Assembly (NCBI GenBank): GCA_029961685.1
Contig: JARWKL010000007.1
Span: 13,401,013 to 13,465,012, forward strand
Source: Aristolochia californica
Taxonomy: Eukaryota > Streptophyta > Magnoliopsida > Piperales > Aristolochiaceae
DNA length: 64,000 nt
Direction of reading: 5' to 3'
Shown here: positions 1-10,022 of the stretch, one piece after another
Position numbering within the stretch: position 1 is the first letter of the stretch
How the letters are laid out: each line of letters opens with the position of its first letter
Program-made: the position numbers and the translations under genes
Notes under the pieces: model-generated
The model's input: only the letters and a program-made list of their open reading frames with translations
Told to the model about the DNA's origin: nothing
Databases searched by the model: none

Positions 1-574
1 TTAAAAATGGGTATGCATGCCAGAAACATGTTAAAGATTCAAATGACCTATGGATCCAAAGCTTTTAAAGAGAATAACAAACGCTCATTAAATTCTCAAG
101 TGAACTTGCGGTGGGATATTTGCCCGAGTCAAACATGTCAATATTTTGCCCATTTGCAAAAAGCTGACATAACTAATCATAGATGATTGTAATGTGATTT
201 ATCATGCGTAACGGGCTATATTTTTGTACGAAATGACTTATGGATTGCAATTCAACACTCGGTTAAAAAATCCTCCGCAACCCGTTTTTCCCGACGATTG
301 CAAAACCTGAGATATAAAAACGAAAAGGTGCTTACAATCCCTAAAAATTACAGACACTGTTTGGAATTATCTCTCCCTACAATTGTGCATTGTGCTTTTC
401 CATTTTAGATGTACACTTTTTTCTTAAATCAGAACTTTGAGTTTTCGCTCCCCCTTCATCCCGTAAACAAAAAAGGCAAAAAAGATCACAACAAAATAAA
501 AATTTTTTAGTTGATGTGTGGAAAATATTTAAAATAACAACTAATGTAAATAAAAAATATCTATTCACACACCA

Positions 575-1249
575 CAAATGAACACAAAAGTTTTGTTATC
601 CAAGTTTGGGAAATTCCATTAGTCCAACCCTATTAAGCTTGGAATTTTACATGAAGGAGATTTTTTCTACACATGTTTTAAAAATGGATATGCATGCTTG
701 AAACATGTTAAAGATTCAAATGACTTATGGATCCAAAGCTTTTAACGAGAATAACAAACGCTCATTAAATTCTCAAGTGAACGTGCGGTGGGATATTTAC
801 CCGAGTCTAACAAGTCATAATTTTGCCCATTTTCAAAAATGTGATCTAACAATCATTGATGATTGTAAAGTGATTTATCATGCGTAACGGGCTATATTTT
901 TGTATGAAATGACTTATGGATTGCAATTCAACACTCAGTTAAAAATCCTCTGCCACCAGTTTTTCCCGACGATTGCAAAAACTGAGATATAAAAACTAAA
1001 AAGAGCTTACAATCCCTAAAAATTACAGACACTCTTTGGAATTATCTCTCCCTACAATTGTGCATTGTGCTTTTCCATTTTAGATGTACACTTTTTTCTT
1101 AAATCAAAACTTTTACTCTTCGCTCTCCCTTCATCCCGAAAACAAACAGGGCAAAAAAGCTTACAAAAAAACGAAAATTTTATAGTTGATGTACGGAAAA
1201 AATTTAAAACAATAACAGATATAAATAATGAAAATTTATTCGCCCAACA
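575..1249 (+). repeat. Representative monomer b (675 bp)
   Basis: First complete type-b monomer. Type-b marks are TTAACGAGAATAAC, GAACGTGCGGTGGG, the dyad CAATCATTGATGATTG before the core, TATGAAATGAC inside the core, CTGCCACCAG after it, and the terminus TTCGCCCAACA. It is the most divergent of the three in the stretch just 5' of the core, where a and c are identical to each other. It holds two exact copies of the 15-mer AAATGACTTATGGAT, 189 bp apart (718-732 and 907-921). Confidence 0.93.
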
Positions 1250-1924
1250 CAAATGAACACAAAAGATTTGTTATCCAATTTTGGGAAATTCCACTAGTTT
1301 AACCCTAATAGCTTGGAATTTTGCAAGAGAGAGATTTCATCCACACATGTTTTTAAAATGGATATGCATGTTTGAAACATGTTAAAGATGCAAATGAGCT
1401 ATGGATGCAAAGCTTTTAAAGAGAATAACAAACGCTCATTAAATTCTCAAGTGAACTTGCGGTGGGATATTTGCCCGAGTCAAACATGTCAATATTTTGC
1501 CCATTTGCAAAAAGCTGACATAATCATCATAGATGATTGTAATGTGATTTATCATGCGTAACGGGCTATATTTTTGTACGAAATGACTTATGGATTGCAA
1601 TTCAACACTCTGTTAAAAAATCCTCCGCAACCCATTTTTCCCGACGATTGCAAAACCTGAGATATAAAAACGAAAAGGTGCTTACAATCCCTAAAAATTA
1701 CAGACACTCTTTGGAATTATCTCTCTCTACACATGTGCATTGTGCGTTTCCGTTTCAGATGTACACATTTTTCTTAAATCAAAACTTCAAGTTTTTCGCT
1801 CTCCCTTCATCCCGTAAACAAAAAAGGCAAATAGATCACAGCAAACTGAAAATTTCATAGTTGATGTGCGGAAAAAGTTTAAAACAATAAAAAAAGTAAA
1901 TGAAGAAAATTTATTCACACACCA
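1250..1924 (+). repeat. Representative monomer c (675 bp)
   Basis: First complete type-c monomer. Type-c marks are TTTAACCCTAATAG and TTTTGCAAGAGAGAG near its start, GAGCTATGGATGC instead of the BamHI-type GGATCC of a and b, ACTCTGTT after the core, CTCTCTCTACACATG, and GCGTTTCCGTTTCAG. This copy has CTTCAAGTTT where later copies have CTTCGAGTTT, a change at a CpG. Confidence 0.93.
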
Positions 1925-2200
1925 CAAATGAACACAAAAGTTTTGTTATCCAAGTTTGGGAAATTCCACTAGTCCAAAACTAATATCTTGGAATTTTACA
2001 TGAAGCAGATTTTTTCTACACATGTCTTAAAAATGGGTATGCATGCCAGAAACATGTTAAAGATTCAAATGACCTATGGATCCAAAGCTTTTAAAGAGAA
2101 TAACAAATACTCATTAAATTCTCAAGTGAACTTGCGGTGGGATATTTGCCCGAGTCAAACATGTCAATATTTTGCCCATTTGCAAAAAGCTGACATAACT

Positions 2201-2214
2201 AATCATAGATGATT
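2201..2214. other. Short inverted repeat at core edge, monomer a
   Basis: AATCAT-AG-ATGATT: perfect 6-bp arms around a 2-bp centre, overlapping the left end of the conserved core. A short dyad at the matching place is also present in b and c, in different sequence versions. Confidence 0.6.
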
Positions 2215-2286
2215 GTAATGTGATTTATCATGCGTAACGGGCTATATTTTTGTACGAAATGACTTATGGATTGCAATTCAACACTC
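2208..2286 (+). other. 79-bp conserved core, monomer a example
   Basis: Runs from GATGATTGTAATG to TTCAACACTC and includes TTATCATGCGTAACGGGC, at about positions 284-362 of the monomer. It is identical between a and c and differs from b at two of 79 positions, while flanking parts of the monomers differ by many substitutions and small indels. One such core occurs in each monomer. A DNA-binding role is inferred from conservation alone. Confidence 0.7.
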
Positions 2287-2871
2287 GGTTAAAAAATCCT
2301 CCGCAACCCGTTTTTCCCGACGATTGCAAAACCTGAGATATAAAAACGAAAAGGTGCTTACAATCCCTAAAAATTACAGACACTGTTTGGAATTATCTCT
2401 CCCTACAATTGTGCATTGTGCTTTTCCATTTTAGATGTACACTTTTTTCTTAAATCAGAACTTTGAGTTTTCGCTCCCCCTTCATCCCGTAAACAAAAAA
2501 GGCAAAAAAGATCACAACAAAATAAAAATTTTTTAGTTGATGTGTGGAAAATATTTAAAATAACAACTAATGTAAATAAAAAATATCTATTCACACACCA
2601 CAAATGAACACAAAAGTTTTGTTATCCAAGTTTGGGAAATTCCATTAGTCCAACCCTATTAAGCTTGGAATTTTACATGAAGGAGATTTTTTCTACACAT
2701 GTTTTAAAAATGGATATGCATGCTTGAAACATGTTAAAGATTCAAATGACTTATGGATCCAAAGCTTTTAACGAGAATAACAAACGCTCATTAAATTCTC
2801 AAGTGAACGGTGGGATATTTACCCGAGTCTAACAAGTCATAATTTTGCCCATTTTCAAAAATGTGATCTAA

Positions 2872-2887
2872 CAATCATTGATGATTG
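2872..2887. other. Short inverted repeat at core edge, monomer b
   Basis: CAATCAT-TG-ATGATTG: perfect 7-bp arms around a 2-bp centre. It is the longest of the three dyads, although the sequence just 5' of it in b is very different from that in a and c. Confidence 0.6.
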
Positions 2888-2958
2888 TAAAGTGATTTAT
2901 CATGCGTAACGGGCTATATTTTTGTATGAAATGACTTATGGATTGCAATTCAACACTC
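2880..2958 (+). other. 79-bp conserved core, monomer b example
   Basis: The b version of the core, with GTAAAGTG for GTAATGTG and TATGAAATG for TACGAAATG. The TACG/TATG difference is a CpG-to-TpG type change. The second AAATGACTTATGGAT 15-mer of monomer b lies inside it. Confidence 0.7.
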
Positions 2959-3547
2959 AGTTAAAAATCCTCTGCCACCAGTTTTTCCCGACGATTGCAA
3001 AAACTGAGATATAAAAACTAAAAAGAGCTTACAATCCCTAAAAATTACAGACACTCTTTGGAATTATCTCTCCCTACAATTGTGCATTGTGCTTTTCCAT
3101 TTTAGATGTACACTTTTTTCTTAAATCAAAACTTTTACTTTTCGCTCTCCCTTCATCCCGAAAACAAACAGGGCAAAAAAGCTTACAAAAAAACGAAAAT
3201 TTTATAGTTGATGTACGGAAAAAATTTAAAACAATAACAGATATAAATAATGAAAATTTATTCGCCCAACACAAATGAACACAAAAGATTTGTTATCCAA
3301 TTTTGGGAAATTCCACTAGTTTAACCCTAATAGCTTGGAATTTTGCAAGAGAGAGATTTCATCCACACATGTTTTTAAAATGGATATGCATGTTTGAAAC
3401 ATGTTAAAGATGCAAATGAGCTATGGATGCAAAGCTTTTAAAGAGAATAACAAACGCTCATTAAATTCTCAAGTGAACTTGCGGTGGGATATTTGCCCGA
3501 GTCAAACATGTCAATATTTTGCCCATTTGCAAAAAGCTGACATAATC

Positions 3548-3559
3548 ATCATAGATGAT
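3548..3559. other. Short inverted repeat at core edge, monomer c
   Basis: ATCAT-AG-ATGAT: perfect 5-bp arms around a 2-bp centre at the same location as in a and b. It is the weakest of the three. Confidence 0.5.
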
Positions 3560-3632
3560 TGTAATGTGATTTATCATGCGTAACGGGCTATATTTTTGTA
3601 CGAAATGACTTATGGATTGCAATTCAACACTC
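3554..3632 (+). other. 79-bp conserved core, monomer c example
   Basis: The c version of the core, identical base for base to that of monomer a. The same segment is where the c/a hybrid monomer switches type at 44065-44143. Confidence 0.7.
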
Positions 3633-3946
3633 TGTTAAAAAATCCTCCGCAACCCATTTTTCCCGACGATTGCAAAACCTGAGATATAAAAACGAAAAGG
3701 TGCTTACAATCCCTAAAAATTACAGACACTCTTTGGAATTATCTCTCTCTACACATGTGCATTGTGCGTTTCCGTTTCAGATGTACACATTTTTCTTAAA
3801 TCAAAACTTCGAGTTTTTCGCTCTCCCTTCATCCCGTAAACAAAAAAGGCAAATAGATCACAGCAAACTGAAAATTTCATAGTTGATGTGCGGAAAAAGT
3901 TTAAAACAATAAAAAAAGTAAATGAAGAAAATTTATTCACACACCA

Positions 3947-5972
3947 CAAATGAACACAAAAGTTTTGTTATCCAAGTTTGGGAAATTCCACTAGTCCAAA
4001 ACTAATATCTTGGAATTTTACATGAAGCAGATTTTTTCTACACATGTCTTAAAAATGGGTATGCATGCCAGAAACATGTTAAAGATTCAAATGACCTATG
4101 GATCCAAAGCTTTTAAAGAGAATAACAAACGCTCATTAAATTCTCAAGTGAACTTGCGGTGGGATATTTGCCCGAGTCAAACATGTCAATATTTTGCCCA
4201 TTTGCAAAAAGCTGACATAACTAATCATAGATGATTGTAATGTGATTTATCATGCGTAACGGGCTATATTTTTGTACGAAATGACTTATGGATTGCAATT
4301 CAACACTCGGTTAAAACATCCTCCGCAACCCGTTTTTCCCGACGATTGCAAAACCTGAGATATAAAAACGAAAAGGTGCTTACAATCCCTAAAAATTACA
4401 GACACTGTTTGGAATTATCTCTCCCTACAATTGTGCATTGTGCTTTTCCATTTTAGATGTACACTTTTTTCTTAAATCAGAACTTTGAGTTTTCGCTCCC
4501 CCTTCATCCCGTAAACAAAAAAGGCAAAAAAGATCACAACAAAATAAAAATTTTTTAGTTGATGTGTGGAAAATATTTAAAATAACAACTAATGTAAATA
4601 AAAAATATCTATTCACACACCACAAATGAACACAAAAGTTTTGTTATCCAAGTTTGGGAAATTCCATTAGTCCAACCCTATTAAGCTTGGAATTTTACAT
4701 GAAGGAGATTTTTTCTACACATGTTTTAAAAATGGATATGCATGCTTGAAACATGTTAAAGATTCAAATGACTTATGGATCCAAAGCTTTTAACGAGAAT
4801 AACAAACGCTCATTAAATTCTCAAGTGAACGTGCGGTGGGATATTTACCCGAGTCTAACAAGTCATAATTTTGCCCATTTTCAAAAATGTGATCTAACAA
4901 TCATTGATGATTGTAAAGTGATTTATCATGCGTAACGGGCTATATTTTTGTATGAAATGACTTATGGATTGCAATTCAACACTCAGTTAAAAATCCTCTG
5001 CCACCAGTTTTTCCCGACGATTGCAAAAACTAAGATATAAAAACTAAAAAGAGCTTACAATCCCTAAAAATTACAGACACTCTTTGGAATTATCTCTCCC
5101 TACAATTGTGCATTGTGCTTTTCCATTTTAGATGTACACTTTTTTCTTAAATCAAAACTTTTACTCTTCGCTCTCCCTTCATCCCGAAAACAAACAGGGC
5201 AAAAAAGCTTACAAAAAAACGAAAATTTTATAGTTGATGTACGGAAAAAATTTAAAACAATAACAGATATAAATAATGAAAATTTATTCGCCCAACACAA
5301 ATGAACACAAAAGATTTGTTATCCAATTTTGGGAAATTCCACTAGTTTAACCCTAATAGCTTGGAATTTTGCAAGAGAGAGATTTCATCCACACATGTTT
5401 TTAAAATGGATATGCATGTTTGAAACATGTTAAAGATGCAAATGAGCTATGGATGCAAAGCTTTTAAAGAGAATAACAAACGCTCATTAAATTCTCAAGT
5501 GAACTTGCGGTGGGATATTTGCCCGAGTCAAACATGTCAATATTTTGCCCATTTGCAAAAAGCTGACATAATCATCATAGATGATTGTAATGTGATTTAT
5601 CATGCGTAACGGGCTATATTTTTGTACGAAATGACTTATGGATTGCAATTCAACACTCTGTTAAAAAATCCTCCGCAACCCATTTTTCCCGACGATTGCA
5701 AAACCTGAGATATAAAAACGAAAAGGTGCTTACAATCCCTAAAAATTACAGACACTCTTTGGAATTATCTCTCTCTACACATGTGCATTGTGCGTTTCCG
5801 TTTCAGATGTACACATTTTTCTTAAATCAAAACTTCGAGTTTTTCGCTCTCCCTTCATCCCGTAAACAAAAAAGGCAAATAGATCACAGCAAACTGAAAA
5901 TTTCATAGTTGATGTGCGGAAAAAGTTTAAAACAATAAAAAAAGTAAATGAAGAAAATTTATTCACACACCA
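3947..5972 (+). repeat. HOR copy H2, 2,026 bp
   Basis: Monomers a 3947-4622, b 4623-5297, c 5298-5972. Shares with H3 only the substitution TTAAAACATCC (others TTAAAAAATCC) after the core of a, which pairs these two neighbours. Private AACTAAGATATAA in b. Confidence 0.95.
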
Positions 5973-7998
5973 CAAATGAACACAAAAGTTTTGTTATCCA
6001 AGTTTGGGAAATTCCACTAGTCCAAAACTAATATCTTGGAATTTTACATGAAGCAGATTTTTTCTACACATGTCTTAAAAATGGGTATGCATGCCAGAAA
6101 CATGTTAAAGATTCAAATGACCTATGGATCCAAAGCTTTTAAAGAGAATAACAAACGCTCATTAAATTCTCAAGTGAACTTGCGGTGGGATATTTGCCCG
6201 AGTCAAACATGTCAATATTTTGCCCATTTGCAAAAAGCTGACATAACTAATCATAGATGATTGTAATGTGATTTATCATGCGTAACGGGCTATATTTTTG
6301 TACGAAATGACTTATGGATTGCAATTCAACACTCGGTTAAAACATCCTCCGCAACCCGTTTTTCCCGACGATTGCAAAACCTGAGATATAAAAACGAAAA
6401 GGTGCTTACAATCCCTAAAAATTACAGACACTGTTTGGAATTATCTCTCCCTACAATTGTGCATTGTGCTTTTCCATTTTAGATGTACACTTTTTTCTTA
6501 AATCAGAACTTTGAGTTTTCGCTCCCCCTTCATCCCGTAAACAAAAAAGGCAAAAAAGATCACAACAAAATAAAAATTTTTTAGTTGATGTGTGGAAAAT
6601 ATTTAAAATAACAACTAATGTAAATAAAAAATATCTATTCACACACCACAAATGAACACAAAAGTTTTGTTATCCAAGTTTGGGAAATTCCATTAGTCCA
6701 ACCCTATTAAGCTTGGAATTTTACATGAAGGAGATTTTTTCTACACATGTTTTAAAAATGGATATGCATGCTTGAAACATGTTAAAGATTCAAATGACTT
6801 ATGGATCCAAAGCTTTTAACGAGAATAACAAACGCTCATTAAATTCTCAAGTGAACGTGCGGTGGGATATTTACCCGAGTCTAACAAGTCATAATTTTGC
6901 CCATTTTCAAAAATGTGATCTAACAATCATTGATGATTGTAAAGTGATTTATCATGCGTAACGGGCTATATTTTTGTATGAAATGACTTATGGATTGCAA
7001 TTCAACACTCAGTTAAAAATCCTCTGCCACCAGTTTTTCCCGACGATTGCAAAAACTGAGATATAAAAACTAAAAAGAGCTTACAATCCCTAAAAATTAC
7101 AGACACTCTTTGGAATTATCTCTCCCTACAATTGTGCATTGTGCTTTTCCATTTTAGATGTACACTTTTTTCTTAAATCAAAACTTTTACTCTTCGCTCT
7201 CCCTTCATCCCGAAAACAAACAGGGCAAAAAAGCTTACAAAAAAACGAAAATTTTATAGTTGATGTACGGAAAAAATTTAAAACAATAACAGATATAAAT
7301 AATGAAAATTTATTCGCCCAACACAAATGAACACAAAAGATTTGTTATCCAATTTTGGGAAATTCCACTAGTTTAACCCTAATAGCTTGGAATTTTGCAA
7401 GAGAGAGATTTCATCCACACATGTTTTTAAAATGGATATGCATGTTTGAAACATGTTAAAGATGCAAATGAGCTATGGATGCAAAGCTTTTAAAGAGAAT
7501 AACAAACGCTCATTAAATTCTCAAGTGAACTTGCGGTGGGATATTTGCCCGAGTCAAACATGTCAATATTTTGCCCATTTGCAAAAAGCTGACATAATCA
7601 TCATAGATGATTGTAATGTGATTTATCATGCGTAACGGGCTATATTTTTGTACGAAATGACTTATGGATTGCAATTCAACACTCTGTTAAAAAATCCTCC
7701 GCAACCCATTTTTCCCGACGATTGCAAAACCTGAGATATAAAAACGAAAAGGTGCTTACAATCCCTAAAAATTACAGACACTCTTTGGAATTATCTCTCT
7801 CTACACATGTGCATTGTGCGTTTCCGTTTCAGATGTACACATTTTTCTTAAATCAAAACTTCGAGTTTTTCGCTCTCCCTTCATCCCGTAAACAAAAAAG
7901 GCAAATAGATCACAGCAAACTGAAAATTTCATAGTTGATGTGCGGAAAAAGTTTAAAACAATAAAAAAAGTAAATGAAGAAAATTTATTCACACACCA
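5973..7998 (+). repeat. HOR copy H3, 2,026 bp
   Basis: Monomers a 5973-6648, b 6649-7323, c 7324-7998. Carries the TTAAAACATCC variant shared with H2. Last copy before the H4-H11 variant block. Confidence 0.95.
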
Positions 7999-10022
7999 CA
8001 AATGAACACAAAAGTTTTGTTATCCAAGTTTGGGAAATTCCACTAGTCCAAAACTAATATCTTGGAATTTTACATGAAGCAGATTTTTTCTACACGTCTT
8101 AAAAATGGGTATGCATGCCAGAAACATGTTGAAGATTCAAATGACCTATGGATCCAAAGCTTTTAAAGAGAATAACAAACGCTCATTAAATTCTCAAGTG
8201 AACTTGCGGTGGGATATTTGCCCGAGTCAAACATGTCAATATCTTGCCCATTTGCAAAAAGCTGACATAACTAATCATAGATGATTGTAATGTGATTTAT
8301 CATGCGTAACGGGCTGTATTTTTGTACGAAATGACTTATGGATTGCAATTCAACACTCGGTTAAAAAATCCTCCGCAACCCGTTTTTCCCGACGATTGCA
8401 AAACCTGAGATATAAAAACGAAAAGGTGCTTACAATCCCTAAAAATTACAGACACTGTTTGGAATTATCTCTCCCTACAATTGTGCATTGTGCTTTTCCA
8501 TTTTAGATGTACACTTTTTTCTTAAATCAGAACTTTGAGTTTTCGCTCCCCCTTCATCCCGTAAACAAAAAAGGCAAAAAAGATCACAACAAAATAAAAA
8601 TTTTTTAGTTGATGTGTGGAAAATATTTAAAATAACAACTAATGTAAATAAAAAATATCTATTCACACACCACAAATGAACACAAAAGTTTTGTTATCCA
8701 AGTTTGGGAAATTCCATTAGTCCAACCCTATTAAGCTTGGAATTTTACATGAAGGAGATTTTTTCTACACATGTTTTAAAAATGGATATGCATGCTTGAA
8801 ACATGTTAAAGATTCAAATGACTTATGGATCCAAAGCTTTTAACGAGAATAACAAACGCTCATTAAATTCTCAAGTGAACGTGCGGTGGGATATTTACCC
8901 GAGTCTAACAAGTCATAATTTTGCCCATTTTCAAAAATGTGATCTAACAATCATTGATGATTGTAAAGTGATTTATCATGCGTAACGGGCTATATTTTTG
9001 TATGAAATGACTTATGGATTGCAATTCAACACTCAGTTAAAAATCCTCTGCCACCAGTTTTTCCCGACGATTGCAAAAACTGAGATATAAAAACTAAAAA
9101 GAGCTTACAATCCCTAAAAATTACAGACACTCTTTGGAATTATCTCTCCCTACAATTGTGCATTGTGCTTTTCCATTTTAGATGTACACTTTTTTCTTAA
9201 ATCAAAACTTTTACTCTTCGCTCTCCCTTCATCCCGAAAACAAACAGGGCAAAAAAGCTTACAAAAAAACGAAAATTTTATAGTTGATGTACGGAAAAAA
9301 TTTAAAACAATAACAGATATAAATAATGAAAATTTATTCGCCCAACACAAATGAACACAAAAGATTTGTTATCCAATTTTGGGAAATTCCACTAGTTTAA
9401 CCCTAATAGCTTGGAATTTTGCAAGAGAGAGATTTCATCCACACATGTTTTAAAAATGGATATGCATGTTTGAAACATGTTAAAGATGCAAATGAGCTAT
9501 GGATGCAAAGCTTTTAAAGAGAATAACAAACGCTCATTAAATTCTCAAGTGAACTTGCGGTGGGATATTTGCCCGAGTCAAACATGTCAATATTTTGCCC
9601 ATTTGCAAAAAGCTGACATAATCATCATAGATGATTGTAATGTGATTTATCATGCGTAACGGGCTATATTTTTGTACGAAATGACTTATGGATTGCAATT
9701 CAACACTCTGTTAAAAAATCCTCCGCAACCCATTTTTCCCGACGATTGCAAAACCTGAGATATAAAAACGAAAAGGTGCTTACAATCCCTAAAAATTACA
9801 GACACTCTTTGGAATTATCTCTCTCTACACATGTGCATTGTGCGTTTCCGTTTCAGATGTACACATTTTTCTTAAATCAAAACTTCGAGTTTTTCGCTCT
9901 CCCTTCATCCCGTAAACAAAAAAGGCAAATAGATCACAGCAAACTGAAAATTTCATAGTTGATGTGCGGAAAAAGTTTAAAACAATAAAAAAAGTAAATG
10001 AAGAAAATTTATTCACACACCA
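7999..10022 (+). repeat. HOR copy H4, 2,024 bp
   Basis: Monomers a 7999-8672, b 8673-9347, c 9348-10022. Monomer a lacks AT (TCTACACGTCTT for TCTACACATGTCTT), shared only with H5. First copy with the block markers ATGTTGAAG, AATATCTTGCC and GGGCTGTATT in a. Private TGTTTTAAAAATGG in c. Confidence 0.95.

Larger units (their letters stand above)
1..1924 (+). repeat. HOR copy H0 (left-truncated)
   Basis: Partial trimer cut by the window edge: monomer a lacks about its first 102 bp (1-574 present), b is 575-1249 and c is 1250-1924. The array therefore continues to the left of the window. Private variant: CTTCAAGTTT in c. Confidence 0.93.
1925..2600 (+). repeat. Representative monomer a (676 bp)
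   Basis: First complete type-a monomer. Type-a marks are AAATCAGAAC with CTCCCCCTTCAT in the 3' half, ACTCGGTT just after the conserved core, and ACATAACTAATCATAG just before it. It carries GGATCC (2078-2083) as b does. This copy has a private two-base change in AACAAATACTC, where other copies read AACAAACGCTC. The last 100 bp or so is very A+T-rich and is the part most diverged from b and c. Confidence 0.93.
1925..3946 (+). repeat. HOR copy H1, 2,022 bp
   Basis: Monomers a 1925-2600, b 2601-3271, c 3272-3946. Monomer b has a private 4-bp deletion (GTGAACGGTGGG instead of GTGAACGTGCGGTGGG, about 2806-2812), within a short GTG-repeated context consistent with slippage. It has the TACTTTTCGC form in b. 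Both changes are absent from H2. Confidence 0.95.

Noticed and set aside
377..577. Repeated minus-strand open frames of 66 codons, one per monomer
   Set aside because: They recur only because the DNA repeats, begin at TTG in the monomer-boundary motif, overlap plus-strand frames, and lie in the fast-evolving A/T-rich part. Several copies lose them by 1-2 bp A-run changes (for example b of H18, H20 and H22-H24). No recognisable domain.
705..887. Repeated plus-strand open frames of 60-85 codons spanning the region before the core
   Set aside because: They are the longest shared frames and a, b, c versions resemble each other, but differences are not concentrated at third positions. Frames are broken in single copies: a 4-bp deletion in b of H1, 2-bp deletions in a of H4 and H5, a 1-bp deletion in b of H12, stops in c of H14 and H25. 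No sign of selection for coding or of a known protein family.
973..1000. TATA-like GATATAAAAAC in each monomer as a promoter
   Set aside because: TATA-like strings are frequent in such AT-rich sequence and there is no other promoter element or downstream gene. Satellite transcription is possible but cannot be shown here.
1300..1313. Telomere-like motif in TTTAACCCTAATAG of monomer c
   Set aside because: Only a single AACCCTAA unit per monomer and no tandem run, so chance similarity in AT-rich DNA is enough.
2237..2252. CENP-B box in the conserved core around GCGTAACGGGC
   Set aside because: The 3' part AACGGG fits, but the essential 5' TTCG is missing. It is not a functional CENP-B box by the known consensus, though a different protein could use the site.
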